From: Blastococcus sp. TF02A-35
Lineage (GTDB): Bacteria; Actinomycetota; Actinomycetes; Mycobacteriales; Geodermatophilaceae
Length of the DNA stretch: 64,000 nucleotides
Assembly (NCBI RefSeq): GCF_004571075.1
Contig: NZ_SPQP01000010.1
Span: 1 to 64,000 of the forward strand
Reading direction: 5' to 3'
Positions 35,653-44,511 of this stretch are shown one piece after another. The notes below the pieces were generated by a model. It saw nothing but the letters and a program-made list of their open reading frames with translations, made no database searches and was not told where the DNA came from. Each line of letters begins with the position of its first letter. The stretch's first letter is position 1. The position numbers and the translations under genes were made by a program.

Positions 35653-36239
35653 CGGGCACCCGCCCGACCACCCGCATCCTCGAGCTCCCCGCGCCGTGGA
35701 TGCGCGAGCACATGCACGAGGTGCTGGCCATCTACGGGCTGGCGATGGGCTACGACTCCGGCATCGTCGCCGGCCGCTACGGCTACGCCGTCCAGCACAC
35801 CGAGCGGCCGGGCTTCCGCGCCGTGGGCGCCTTCGCGCAGACCCCGGAGGGCGAGCAGCTGGTCGGCTTCGGCTACGGCTACCTCATCGCCCCCGGGCAG
35901 TGGTGGCACGACCAGGTGCGGGCCGCGCTGGACCGGCGGACGGCGAAGAAGTGGCTGCCCGGCGCCTTCGAGGTCTGCGAGCTGCACGTGGCCCCGGCGC
36001 ACCAGAGCCAGGGCCTGGGCCGGCAGCTGCTGCACGCGCTGGTCGAAGTGCCGCACCCGGTCGCCCTGCTCTCCACCCCGGACGCCGACACCAAGGCCTT
36101 CCGGCTGTACCAGGCCGACGGCTTCGTCGACCTGGCCCGGAACTACCACTTCCCCGGTGACAGCCGCCCCTTCGCCATCCTCGGCGCCCGGCTGCCGCTG
36201 CATCCGCGCGACGGCTCCCCGGCGAACACCCAGGCGTGA
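35649..36239 (+). CDS. GNAT family N-acetyltransferase
   Basis: 196-residue acetyltransferase. The acetyl-CoA site is visible in ELHVAPAHQSQGLGRQLLHAL (Q/RxxGxG/A motif, about 117-137) followed by LSTPDADTKAFRLYQADGF. Acceptor is unknown. Coupled by GTGA overlaps to ybaK upstream and to the FAD oxidoreductase downstream. Confidence 0.87.
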   Translation: MTGTRPTTRILELPAPWMREHMHEVLAIYGLAMGYDSGIVAGRYGYAVQHTERPGFRAVGAFAQTPEGEQLVGFGYGYLIAPGQWWHDQVRAALDRRTAKKWLPGAFEVCELHVAPAHQSQGLGRQLLHALVEVPHPVALLSTPDADTKAFRLYQADGFVDLARNYHFPGDSRPFAILGARLPLHPRDGSPANTQA

Positions 36240-37897
36240 GCACCGCACCCGACACAGCCGATGCCGTCGTGGATGCCGTCGTCGATGTCGTCGTCATCGG
36301 CTCCGGCCACAACGGGATGGTGGCCGCCTGCTACCTGGCCCGCGAGGGCCTGTCGGTCGAGGTGGTCGAGTCCGACGACGTGCTCGGCGGCGCCGTGTCC
36401 ACGGTCGAGCGCTGGCCGGGCGTGCAGGTCGACCGCGGCTCGAGCGCGCACGTGATCGTGCGGCACAGCGGCATCGTCGAGGAGCTCGACCTCGCCGCGC
36501 ACGGGCTGCGCTACATCGACTGCGACCCGTGGGGGTTCGCCCCGGCCCCGCGGCCGGGCGACCCCGGCCCCGACGGCCGGCCCCTGGTGCTCTCCGTGGA
36601 CCTGGACGCCACCTGCGCCTCCATCGAGGCCGCCTGCGGTGCCGACGCCGCCGCCGCCTACCGCCGCTTCGTCGAGGTGTGGGGCCCGCGCAGCCGCGCC
36701 GTCGTCGCCTCCTTCGGGCGGGCACCGGACGCGCGCGGGCTGGTCCGCTCCTTCTGGCCGCTGGGCGCCCCCGCCGAGGGCCGCACGCGCACCCCGGGTG
36801 CCGAGCTGGCCGTCGACTTCCTCGGCTCCGGCGACGCGCTGCTGGACAGGTGGTTCACCAGCGAGCGGCTCAAGGCGGCGCTGGCCTGGTTCGGTGCCCA
36901 GTCCGGCCCCCCGATGTCGGAGCCGGGCACCGCGGCGATGGTCGCCTGGGTGGCGCTGCTGCACGACGTCCCGCCCGGTCACCCGGTCGGCGGCTCGGGA
37001 GGGCTGACCCGCGCGCTGCGCCGCCGGCTGGAGCACGACGGCGGCCGCGTCACCCTCGGCGACGGCGCCGAGCGGCTGCTGGTGGAGGACGGCCGGGTCA
37101 CCGGCGTCCGCACCCGGTCCGGCCGCACGGTGCGCGCCGGCGCCGTCGTCGCCGCCTGCCACGTCGACGTCACCCGGCGGCTGGCCGGGGACGACGCCCC
37201 GCCGGTGCTGGCCGACGCCGCGCCCCCGGTCGGCAATGGCTTCGGCCTCGTCGTCCGGGCGCTGACCGACGCGCTGCCCGCCTACCCCGGCGTGGACCCC
37301 GAGCTGGCCCTGCAGGGGCTGCAGCTGCTGTGCACCGACCGCGGGCAGCTCGCGGCCGCGCACGGCGACTGGGGCGCCGGCCGGGTGCCACGGGAGCCGG
37401 TCCCCCTGGCGATGTCCTTCTCGGCGAGCGACCCGACCCTGGCCCCGCCCGGGCAGCACGTCGTCACGATCTGGGGGCAGTGGTACCCCTACGCCCTGGC
37501 CGACGGCGGCGACTGGGACGCGATCGCCGACGCCGAGGCCCGCCGGCTGGTCGACGCCGTGGACCGCTACGCCCCCGGCTTCGCCGCGTCGGTGCAGCGG
37601 ACCTACGTGCAGACGCCGCTGGCGCTGGAGCGGGAGCTGTCCCTGCCCCGCGGCAACGTCATGCACGTCGAGATGGGCCTGGCCAGCATGTTCATGTTCC
37701 GGCCCGCGCCGGGGCTGTCGGGCTACAAGGTCCCCGGCCTGCCCGGGCTGTACCTGGCCGGCGCCTCCACCCACCCCGGTGGCGGGGTGTCGGGCAACTC
37801 CGGTCGGTCGGCGGCGCGCGTGCTGCTGGCCGACCGGGCCCCGCTGCGGCGGGCGGCCGGTCGCGCGCTGCAGCGGCTGCGGGCCGTGCGCGGATGA
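36236..37897 (+). CDS. CrtO/CruO-like FAD-dependent carotenoid oxidoreductase
   Basis: 553-residue FAD protein of the phytoene desaturase/CrtO-PYROXD2 group. The dinucleotide-binding motif VVIGSGHNGMVAACYLAREG (19-38) is followed by ESDDVLGGAVST, VDRGSSAHVIVRHSGI, and a C-terminal FAD motif GLYLAGASTHPGGGVSGNSG. The GSGHNG variant is typical of CrtO/PYROXD2 rather than CrtI. Being coupled to CruF-like and CruG-like genes, it is a good candidate for a carotenoid ketolase or desaturase. GTG overlaps the upstream stop (GTGA). Confidence 0.82.
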   Translation: MSTAPDTADAVVDAVVDVVVIGSGHNGMVAACYLAREGLSVEVVESDDVLGGAVSTVERWPGVQVDRGSSAHVIVRHSGIVEELDLAAHGLRYIDCDPWGFAPAPRPGDPGPDGRPLVLSVDLDATCASIEAACGADAAAAYRRFVEVWGPRSRAVVASFGRAPDARGLVRSFWPLGAPAEGRTRTPGAELAVDFLGSGDALLDRWFTSERLKAALAWFGAQSGPPMSEPGTAAMVAWVALLHDVPPGHPVGGSGGLTRALRRRLEHDGGRVTLGDGAERLLVEDGRVTGVRTRSGRTVRAGAVVAACHVDVTRRLAGDDAPPVLADAAPPVGNGFGLVVRALTDALPAYPGVDPELALQGLQLLCTDRGQLAAAHGDWGAGRVPREPVPLAMSFSASDPTLAPPGQHVVTIWGQWYPYALADGGDWDAIADAEARRLVDAVDRYAPGFAASVQRTYVQTPLALERELSLPRGNVMHVEMGLASMFMFRPAPGLSGYKVPGLPGLYLAGASTHPGGGVSGNSGRSAARVLLADRAPLRRAAGRALQRLRAVRG

Positions 37898-38679
37898 CGG
37901 CCACGAGGACCCCGGCACGGCCCGCCGCCCTCGGCCGCCTGGTCCCGCTCGCCCTGGCCGGTGCCCTGGTGGCGACCGCGATCGCCTACCCGCTGGTCTC
38001 CGGCACGGCCCGGAACGTCGTCTCGTGGACGATCGTGCTCCTGGGCGCGACGCTCTCGGTGGCGCACGCCGCGGTCAGCCGGGGGCTGCGCACCGGCGTC
38101 GGGGTGCTGGTGGTCGTCGCGCTGACCGCGATCGCCTTCGAGTCCGTCGGCCTGGCCACCGGCTACCCGTACGGCAGCTACACCTACAGCGACGCCCTGG
38201 GCCCGACGCTCCTCGGCGTCCCCTTCCTCGTGCCGCTGGCCTGGCTGATGATGGCCTGGCCCAGCTGGCTGCTCGCCGGCCACCTCGCCGACGGGCGGGT
38301 GGCGCGCATCGCCTGGGCGGCCGCCGTCTTCGCCGCCTGGGACGTCGTGCTCGACCCGCAGATGGTCCAGGCCGGGTACTGGACCTGGGCGCACCCCTCC
38401 CCGGGGCTGCCGGGGATCGACACCGTGCCGCTGACCAACCTGGCCGGCTGGCTGCTGGCCGGCGCGGTTCTCATGACGCTGCTCGACCTGCTGGTCGCGC
38501 GCACCGGGCAGCCGCCCCGGACCGGCCCGGCCGGCCCGCTGCTGGCCCTGGGCTGGATGACCCTCGGCGGGGCGCTGGCGCACGCGGGCTGGCTCGGCCT
38601 GCCCGGCTCGGCCGCCTGGGGCGCCGCGCTCGCCGTGCCGGTCCTGGCCGTGCTCGCGGCCCGGCGGCGGCGCCGGTGA
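37894..38679 (+). CDS. CruF-like carotenoid hydratase (DUF422)
   Basis: Membrane protein of 261 residues with about seven helices, of the carotenoid biosynthesis/CruF (DUF422) family, which adds water across the C-1',2' double bond of acyclic carotenoid ends. Family motifs: IAFESVGLATGYPYGSYTYSD, LGVPFLVPLAWLMMAWPSWL, WDVVLDPQMVQAGYWTW and IPGIDTVPLTNLAGWL-like (LPGIDTVPLTNLAGW). ATG overlaps the upstream stop (ATGA), and the gene is coupled to a glycosyltransferase. Confidence 0.87.
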   Translation: MTATRTPARPAALGRLVPLALAGALVATAIAYPLVSGTARNVVSWTIVLLGATLSVAHAAVSRGLRTGVGVLVVVALTAIAFESVGLATGYPYGSYTYSDALGPTLLGVPFLVPLAWLMMAWPSWLLAGHLADGRVARIAWAAAVFAAWDVVLDPQMVQAGYWTWAHPSPGLPGIDTVPLTNLAGWLLAGAVLMTLLDLLVARTGQPPRTGPAGPLLALGWMTLGGALAHAGWLGLPGSAAWGAALAVPVLAVLAARRRRR

Positions 38680-39776
38680 GCCGCGCCGTCCGGGCGCTCG
38701 CGGCGGCCGCCGTGGCCGGGGCCGTGCACGCCGCCGTCAACACCGTGCTGCTGCGCCGTCCCCCCGCCGACCCGCCGCCCAGCACGCGGCCGGTGACCGT
38801 CGTCCTGCCGGTGCGCGACGAGGCCGGCCAGGTGGCCGGCTGCCTGGCCGCGCTGCTGGACCAGCGCGGGGTCGACCGGCTGCGCGTGGTGGTCGTCGAC
38901 GACGGCTCGACCGACGGCACCGCCGACGTGGTGCGGGCCGTGCACGACCACCGGGTGCGGCTGGTGACCGCTCCCCCGCTGCCCGCGGGCTGGCTGGGCA
39001 AGCCGCACGCCTGCGCCACCGGGGTCGCCGCCGTGGAGCCGCGGGAGGACGAGGTGCTGGTCTTCGTCGACGCCGACGTGCGCCTCTTCCCCGACGCCGT
39101 CGCCGCCGCCGTCGCGCTGCTCGACAGCAGCGGCCTGGACCTGGTGTCCCCCTGGCCGCGGCCGCTCGCCGAGGGGGCGGCGGAGCGCCTGGTCCAGCCG
39201 CTGGCGCCCTGGCTCTGGCTGACGACGCTGCCGCTCCGGACCGCCGAGCGCTCCCCCCGTCCCTCGCTGGCCGCGGCCAACGGGCAGTTCCTCGTGCTCC
39301 GGCGGGAGGCCTACGAGCGGGCCGGCGGCCACGCCGCGGTGCGCGGCGAGGTGCTGGAGGACATCGCCCTGCTGCGCGCGGTGAAGCGGGCCGGCGGCCG
39401 CGGCGCGCCCGTCGACGGGTCCAGGCTGGCCGCCTGCCGGATGTACGAGGGCTGGCCGCAGGTGCGCGACGGCTACGCCAAGTCGCTGTGGGCCTCCGTC
39501 GGTGGCCGCCCGGCCGCGGGCGTCGCGGCCGCGGCGGCGCTCACCGCCGTCTACGTGGTCCCGCCGGTGGCCGCCCTCGGCGGGTCCCGCGCCGGGGTGG
39601 TCGGCTACCTCGCCGGCGTCGCCGGCCGGGTCCTCGGCGCGCGGGCGTCCGGGAGCCGCGCGTGGCCGGACGCGCTGGCGCACCCGCTGTCGGTGCTGGT
39701 CCTCGACCTGCTGGTGCTGCGCTCGGTCCACGGCCGGCGGCGGGGCACCTTGCGCTGGCGCGGCCGCGACCTGTAG
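38676..39776 (+). CDS. CruG-like carotenoid glycosyltransferase (GT2)
   Basis: 366-residue family 2 glycosyltransferase. An N-terminal helix is followed by VTVVLPVRDEAGQVAGCLAALL, the DDGSTDGTADVV nucleotide-binding motif, FVDADVRLFPDA (DxD), EVLEDIALLRAVKRAGG acceptor-site region and C-terminal hydrophobic segments. Position after CruF strongly suggests a carotenoid 2'-O-glycosyltransferase (CruG). GTG overlaps the CruF stop (GTGA). A donor sugar cannot be inferred. Confidence 0.85.
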   Translation: MSRAVRALAAAAVAGAVHAAVNTVLLRRPPADPPPSTRPVTVVLPVRDEAGQVAGCLAALLDQRGVDRLRVVVVDDGSTDGTADVVRAVHDHRVRLVTAPPLPAGWLGKPHACATGVAAVEPREDEVLVFVDADVRLFPDAVAAAVALLDSSGLDLVSPWPRPLAEGAAERLVQPLAPWLWLTTLPLRTAERSPRPSLAAANGQFLVLRREAYERAGGHAAVRGEVLEDIALLRAVKRAGGRGAPVDGSRLAACRMYEGWPQVRDGYAKSLWASVGGRPAAGVAAAAALTAVYVVPPVAALGGSRAGVVGYLAGVAGRVLGARASGSRAWPDALAHPLSVLVLDLLVLRSVHGRRRGTLRWRGRDL

Positions 39777-39786
39777 TCCCTGGTCC

Positions 39787-40521
39787 GTGACCCCGGCCCG
39801 GCAGGCGCTGCTGCGCGCCGCCCTGCTGACGGTGGCCTGGCACCTGGTGCTGTTCGCCGCCGCCTTCGAGCTGCCGCCGATGGCTCCCTCGTGGTTCCCC
39901 GACCTCGGGCCGACCGTGGTCAACCTGGTCGCCCTGCTCGTGCCGCTGGCGGTCATCGCGCGGAGGGGCTGGTGGCGCCGACCCTGGCTGCGCTCCGTCC
40001 GGCCGCGGAGGCCGCTCCTGCTGGTGCCGGTCCTCCTGGTGGCGCTGAGCTACGCGCTGCCCGGCATCGAGGGCTCCCGGACGGTCCTGCTCTCCAGCGC
40101 CGCGCTCTTCCTCGCCGTCGGGCTCAGCGAGGAGCTGCTCAGCCGGGGCACCGTGCAGGAGGTGCTGGCGCCGCTCCGGCCGCGCGCCCGCGTGCTGTGG
40201 GTCGGCGTGCTGTTCGGCCTGGGCCACGTGCTCTCCGCGGTCGCCTTCGGCCGGCCGGTCGACGACACGGTGGTGCAGGTCATCTCCACGACGGCGTTCG
40301 GTGCCGGGTTCGCCGCGCTCCGGCTGCACACGGTCTCGGTCTGGCCGCTGGTGCTGCTGCACGGGCTCGACGACTGGTGCCAGGTCAACTCCCCCGGCGC
40401 CGCGCCGTGGCCGTGGCAGCTCGCGGTGGCTCTCGGGTTCGGGGCGGCGGCCTGGTGTCTCACCCGTCCGGCTGCCCTGGCCGCGCCCGGTCCGGAGCGC
40501 TCGGCGACGATGGGCCGGTGA
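39787..40521 (+). CDS. CPBP-family intramembrane glutamic endopeptidase
   Basis: 244-residue membrane protein of the CPBP (Abi/CAAX-like) family, about seven helices. The family catalytic motif appears as GLSEELLSRG (EExxxR), then FGLGHVLS and HGLDDWCQ supply the later His residues. Target is unknown. GTG is placed 10 bp after the CruG stop. It overlaps the flavin reductase gene (GTGA), extending the transcription unit. Confidence 0.87.
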   Translation: MTPARQALLRAALLTVAWHLVLFAAAFELPPMAPSWFPDLGPTVVNLVALLVPLAVIARRGWWRRPWLRSVRPRRPLLLVPVLLVALSYALPGIEGSRTVLLSSAALFLAVGLSEELLSRGTVQEVLAPLRPRARVLWVGVLFGLGHVLSAVAFGRPVDDTVVQVISTTAFGAGFAALRLHTVSVWPLVLLHGLDDWCQVNSPGAAPWPWQLAVALGFGAAAWCLTRPAALAAPGPERSATMGR

Positions 40522-41177
40522 CCTCCCCCGACCCGTCCCGGCCGCGCACCTCGTTCGACCCCGCAGAGATGGAGGTGGGCGCCTTCTACCGGGTGCTCAA
40601 CTCCGTCGTCGTCCCGCGGCCGATCGCCTGGGTGTGCAGCCGCTCGGCCGAGGGCGTGCACAACCTGGCGCCGCACTCCTTCTACACGGTGGCCTGCGTG
40701 GACCCGCCGGTCGTGCAGTTCACCTCGGTGGGCCGGAAGGACTCGCTGCGCAACGTGGAGGCCACCGGCGAGTTCACCGTCAGCCTCACGCCGGAGGCGC
40801 TGTTCGAGCGGATCAACGCCACGGGCACCGACTTCCCGGCCGACCGGAGCGAGGCCGAGGAGGCCGGCGTGCGGCTGGAGCCGGCGGACAAGGTCGGCGC
40901 GATGCGCGTGGCCGACTCCCCCGTGACGCTCGAGTGCACGCTGCACTCGACGCTGCGGCTGGGTGACAGCACCGTGGTGTTCGGCCGGGTCGTGCACGTC
41001 AGCGCCTGGACCGAGGCGGTGCGCGACGGGCGCCCGCGGATCGAGCACCTCCGCCCGCTGGCCCGGCTGGGCGGCAACGAGTGGGCGACGATCGGCGAGG
41101 TGCGCGAGATCCCGCGCATCCCCTACCGCACCTGGGCCGCCGACCCCTCCATCGGGGAGCGGCTCAGGGAGGGCTGA
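40518..41177 (+). CDS. Flavin reductase-like FMN-binding protein
   Basis: 219-residue protein of the flavin reductase-like / DIM6-NTAB family. Motifs: FYRVLNSVVVPRPIAWVCSR, NLAPHSFYTVACVDPPVVQF, DSLRNVEATGEFTVSL, and the EHLRPLARLGGNEWATIGE segment. Usually an FMN split-barrel enzyme that reduces flavin or aromatic substrates. No direct link to the carotenoid genes is shown. GTG start with GTGA overlap. Its stop abuts that of the convergent kinase. Confidence 0.9.
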   Translation: MTSPDPSRPRTSFDPAEMEVGAFYRVLNSVVVPRPIAWVCSRSAEGVHNLAPHSFYTVACVDPPVVQFTSVGRKDSLRNVEATGEFTVSLTPEALFERINATGTDFPADRSEAEEAGVRLEPADKVGAMRVADSPVTLECTLHSTLRLGDSTVVFGRVVHVSAWTEAVRDGRPRIEHLRPLARLGGNEWATIGEVREIPRIPYRTWAADPSIGERLREG

Positions 41178-41184
41178 TCAGCCC
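41171..41184. repeat. Palindrome joining two convergent stop codons
   Basis: GGGCTGATCAGCCC is a perfect 14-bp palindrome. Its centre TGATCA holds the flavin reductase TGA (41175-41177) and the kinase TGA (41180-41178) back to back. It may serve as a small bidirectional terminator stem. Confidence 0.5.
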
Positions 41185-42155
41185 GGTAGGTGGGCGGCGA
41201 TCTCCGCGGCGGCCTCGGCGCCGAAGGCCTCGGCGAACCGGGCGAGGAAGCTCTCCCGCGGCAGGTCGTACTCCTGCGTGCCGACCACCTCGACCGCCGC
41301 GGTGGCGACGGCGGACCCGAGCTGGGTGGCGCGCTCCAGGGACAGCCCCCACATCCGGCCGGCGATGAACCCGGCGCGCAGGGCGTCGCCGCCGCCGGTC
41401 GGCTCGACCGGCTTGGTCTCCGGGACCGCGATGACCTCCAGCGGCTCCTCGCCGGCCCGGCGCACCAGGACGCCGTCGGCCGCCCGCGTGGTGACCCAGC
41501 AGCCGACCCGGTCGAGCACCTCCTCGGCGGTCCACCCGGTCTTCTGCAGCAGCAGCGCCGACTCGTACTCGTTGGTGAACAGCACCTCGGCGCCGTGCAC
41601 CAGCTCGCGGATCATCTCGCCGTCGGCCCAGGCCAGCTGCTGGCTCGGGTCGGCGGCGAAGGGGTAGCCGCGCTCCCGGCACTCCTGCGTGTGGCGCACC
41701 ATCGCGGTCGGGTCGTTCGGGCCGACGACGACGAGGTCGGGACCGCCCACGCGGGCGACCACGGGGGCCAGCTCGATCTGGGACGCCTCGGCCATCGCGC
41801 CCGAGTAGAACGACGCGATCTGGTTGTTCGCCTCGTCGGTGGTGCACACGAACCGGGCGGTGTGCTTGAGCTCCGACCAGTGCACGCTGCCGGTGTCCAC
41901 CCCGTGCCGGGCCAGCCAGGCCTCGTAGTCGGCGAAGTCGCTGCCGACGGCGCCGACGAGCACCGGCGACTGCCCGAGCAGCCCCAGCCCGTAGGCCATG
42001 TTCGCGCCCGCACCGCCCCGGTGCTGCACCAGGTCGTCGACCAGGAAGGACAGCGAGACGTTCTCCATCTGCCCCTCCACGAACTGCTCGGTGAACAGGC
42101 CGGGGAAGGTCATGAGGTGGTCGGTGGCGATGGAGCCGGTGACGACGACGGGCAC
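41178..42155 (-). CDS. PfkB-family adenosine kinase
   Basis: 325-residue sugar/nucleoside kinase. It matches the mycobacterial adenosine kinase (Rv2202c) pattern: VTGSIATDHLMTFPG, VSLSFLVDDLVQHRGGAGANMAYGLGLLG, AADPSQQLAWADGEMIRELV, TNEYESALLLQKTGW and a GTQEYDLPRESF end. The catalytic motif is PTGGGDALRAGF (usual GxGDAFRAGF), with the Asp base retained. Would convert adenosine to AMP, in purine salvage. GTG at 42155 with AGGAG 9 nt upstream; a longer frame upstream is rejected. Confidence 0.9.
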   Translation of the reverse strand: MPVVVTGSIATDHLMTFPGLFTEQFVEGQMENVSLSFLVDDLVQHRGGAGANMAYGLGLLGQSPVLVGAVGSDFADYEAWLARHGVDTGSVHWSELKHTARFVCTTDEANNQIASFYSGAMAEASQIELAPVVARVGGPDLVVVGPNDPTAMVRHTQECRERGYPFAADPSQQLAWADGEMIRELVHGAEVLFTNEYESALLLQKTGWTAEEVLDRVGCWVTTRAADGVLVRRAGEEPLEVIAVPETKPVEPTGGGDALRAGFIAGRMWGLSLERATQLGSAVATAAVEVVGTQEYDLPRESFLARFAEAFGAEAAAEIAAHLPG

Positions 42156-42277
42156 GGGAGGCACTCCTGGGGGGTGGCCGGCGTCGGCGGCGGAGAGCCG
42201 GCTGCGAGGGCCTGCGAGGGGTTTCGGGCAACGCACACCTTAGGAGTTCCGGGCCGGGAACGCGGTGCCCAGGTGCC

Positions 42278-42976
42278 TCAGAGGGGTGGTGCGCTGCCCG
42301 CGTCCTCCGGCCCGGCCAGCTCCGCGTGCAGCCAGCGCCCCAGCTGCGCGGTGCCCAGCGCGCCCAGCAGCGCACCGACCGCGGTGCCGGCGGTGACGAC
42401 GACGACCGCCGCGTCCAGGCCGGCGACGTCGAGCCCGGAGACCACGCCGGCCCCGCCGAGCGTGAAGCCGGCCATCGCGACCCGGGTCGGGCGCTCCCAC
42501 ACCGAGATGGGGCCGGTGCGGCGCAGGCCGGCCTGCCCGGCGCGGGCGCGGAGGTAGTCGGGCAGCCAGCACAGCGCCCCGAACACCACCGCCAGCCAGC
42601 CCGGCGCGCCGGCGGCCCACAGCGCCGCCGCGTAGGCGACCTCGGTGAGCCGGTCGACGACGGAGTCGAGCACGTACCCGCGGCGGGAGGCCCGCCCGGT
42701 GCCGATGGCCAGCGCGCCGTCGAGGCTGTCGAGCAGCCCCGAGAGCCCGACGAGCACTCCCGCGGCCACCAGCCAGGCACCGCCGGCGGCGGCCGGCCCG
42801 ACCGCGCCCGCGGCGACCAGCACCCCGGCCAGGGTGGCCACCACCGGCGGGAGCGCGGCCAGCGGCCGGGCCAGGGTGTGCGCGAGGGTCAGCCAGCCGC
42901 GCACCAGCGGCGCGTCGGTGTCGGCCCCGCCGTGCCAGCGGGACCACGCGGCGAGGTACTCGTCCCGGTCGAGCAA
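42278..42976 (-). CDS. CDP-alcohol phosphatidyltransferase family protein
   Basis: 232-residue membrane protein of the CDP-alcohol phosphatidyltransferase family, about six helices. The motif is LLDSLDGALAIGTGRASRRG followed by YVLDSVVD, i.e. DxxDGxxA(I)x8GxxxDxxxD: all four Asp and both Gly are present but the usual Arg after the Ala is Ile. Substrate alcohol unknown. TTG at 42976 is selected because GGAGGGGG lies 5 nt upstream and no ATG/GTG fits; the divergent lipase starts 58 bp away. Confidence 0.83.
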   Translation of the reverse strand: MLDRDEYLAAWSRWHGGADTDAPLVRGWLTLAHTLARPLAALPPVVATLAGVLVAAGAVGPAAAGGAWLVAAGVLVGLSGLLDSLDGALAIGTGRASRRGYVLDSVVDRLTEVAYAAALWAAGAPGWLAVVFGALCWLPDYLRARAGQAGLRRTGPISVWERPTRVAMAGFTLGGAGVVSGLDVAGLDAAVVVVTAGTAVGALLGALGTAQLGRWLHAELAGPEDAGSAPPL

Positions 42977-43034
42977 CGCGGCCCCCTCCGTACGCCGTGC
43001 GCCGGTGCGGCGCCCCACCAGGGACAGTAGGGGT

Positions 43035-43832
43035 GTGCCTGCCGCCCCTCGGAAGCGTCGTCTCCTGCTCGCCCTCCTCGTCCTGGTCCTGCTCGGCGCG
43101 GGGGTCACCGCCGCCGTCCTGCTCACCCGCGGGGACGCGCCCGCGCCGGTCCAGGAGGCGCTGACCGAGGAGCCGGGGCCGGTGCTGCTCGTGCCCGGGT
43201 ACGGCGGGAGCGTCCCGAGCATGGAGCCGCTGGCCGAGCGGCTCCGGGCCGAGGGCCGGGACGCGACGATCGTCGCCTGGCCCGCCCCGGGCACCGGCGA
43301 CCTGCGGGAGGTCGCCGGCAACCTCGACGCCGCCGCCCGCGACGCCGTGGAGCGCACCGGCGCGAGCAGCGTCGACGTCGTCGGGTTCTCCGCCGGCGGG
43401 CTGGTCACCCGGCTGTGGGTCACCGATGGCAACGCCGACATCGCCCGCCGCGTCGTCACCCTGGGGTCCCCGCACCACGGGACGCAGGTCTCCCAGCTCG
43501 CCGCCGCGTTCGCACCCGAGCAGTGCCCGGCGGCCTGCCAGCAGATGGTGCCCGGCAACGAGCTCCTCACGACGCTGGCCGAGGACGAGACCCCCGACGG
43601 CGTCGACTGGGTGTCGATCTGGACGAGGCAGGACACGGTCGTCACCCCGCCGGACTCGGCCCACCTCGACGGGGCGCTGAACCTGACGGTGCAGGCGGTG
43701 TGCGCCGAGCGGCAGGTCAGCCACGAGCAGCTGCCCTCCGACGCGGTCGTGCAGGCCATGGTGCTCGCGCAGCTCGGTACCGGCGACGTCGAGACCTTCA
43801 CCGCGGCGGACTGCTCGGGCCTCGGCGGCTGA
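43035..43832 (+). CDS. Secreted or membrane-anchored lipase-like alpha/beta hydrolase
   Basis: 265-residue esterase/lipase. It begins with a basic n-region and a hydrophobic helix (RRLLLALLVLVLLGAGVTAAVLL, residues about 8-30), so it is exported or anchored. The catalytic Ser is in VVGFSAGGLVTR (GxSxG), with LGSPHHGT downstream as in bacterial lipases/EstA, and HLDGALNLTVQ may hold a later residue. Four Cys could make disulfides. GTG start. Divergent from the CDP-alcohol transferase gene. Confidence 0.85.
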   Translation: MPAAPRKRRLLLALLVLVLLGAGVTAAVLLTRGDAPAPVQEALTEEPGPVLLVPGYGGSVPSMEPLAERLRAEGRDATIVAWPAPGTGDLREVAGNLDAAARDAVERTGASSVDVVGFSAGGLVTRLWVTDGNADIARRVVTLGSPHHGTQVSQLAAAFAPEQCPAACQQMVPGNELLTTLAEDETPDGVDWVSIWTRQDTVVTPPDSAHLDGALNLTVQAVCAERQVSHEQLPSDAVVQAMVLAQLGTGDVETFTAADCSGLGG

Positions 43833-43875
43833 CCGCCCGCGTGTCAGCCGCGCCGATCCCGGGCAGGACCGGCGC

Positions 43876-44511
43876 ATGGCTGCTCCGCTCTCCGACGCCG
43901 TCGTCGTCGACGTCCTGCGCCGGGTCGACCGGCTGCTCACCCCGCTGGCGACCCGGCTCGGCCGCCCCCCGGCCCTCCCCCGGGAGGAGCGCGACCGGTG
44001 GTGGGCCGACGAGGTCTCCCGGGTCGCGGCGGGCGTCTCCGCTGCCCCTCGTTTCGCCGGCAAGCTGGCCGACCTGCTGCCGCTGCAGAACACCGTGGGG
44101 ACGGCGGTGCAGTCGCTCGTCGTCCTCGGGGTCGCCGGTGAGCACGGGGTCGAGGCCCCGGCCGAGCGGGTGTCGCTGCTGGCCCGGGTGCTGCTGGGCC
44201 GCGACCTGCCCGCCGAGCGGGTGACGCCGCTGCTCACCCGGACCAAGGGCGCCTACGTCGAGGGGACGCTGGGCCCGCGGGAGGAGCGCAGCGGGGTCTC
44301 CGGCGCTGCCCGGACCCTGTGGCGCGCCGCCCGGCTGCTGGGCCGGATCGACGACGCCCTCGACGTGCGGCCCAAGGGCGGGCTCGCCGCCCGCGCGCTG
44401 TCGAACCTGCCCGTCGTCGGTCTCGCCGGCGGCTACCTGGCCGAGCGCGAGGGCCTGCGCCGCGCGGCGGCGCGGGCGGCGGACCTGCTGGAGGGCCCCG
44501 TCAGGGCGTGA
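43876..44511 (+). CDS. Hypothetical protein, unknown family
   Basis: 211-residue protein that I do not recognise. It is mostly helical and Ala/Leu/Arg-rich. Notable stretches: [58 protein letters not shown] and [24 protein letters not shown] weak membrane-associating segment (VVGLAGGYL) near the C terminus is the only hydrophobic patch; no signal peptide. ATG at 43876; its 3' end overlaps the convergent metF gene by 11 bp. GC-biased codon use matches the neighbours, so it is likely genuine. Confidence 0.7.
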   Translation: MAAPLSDAVVVDVLRRVDRLLTPLATRLGRPPALPREERDRWWADEVSRVAAGVSAAPRFAGKLADLLPLQNTVGTAVQSLVVLGVAGEHGVEAPAERVSLLARVLLGRDLPAERVTPLLTRTKGAYVEGTLGPREERSGVSGAARTLWRAARLLGRIDDALDVRPKGGLAARALSNLPVVGLAGGYLAEREGLRRAAARAADLLEGPVRA

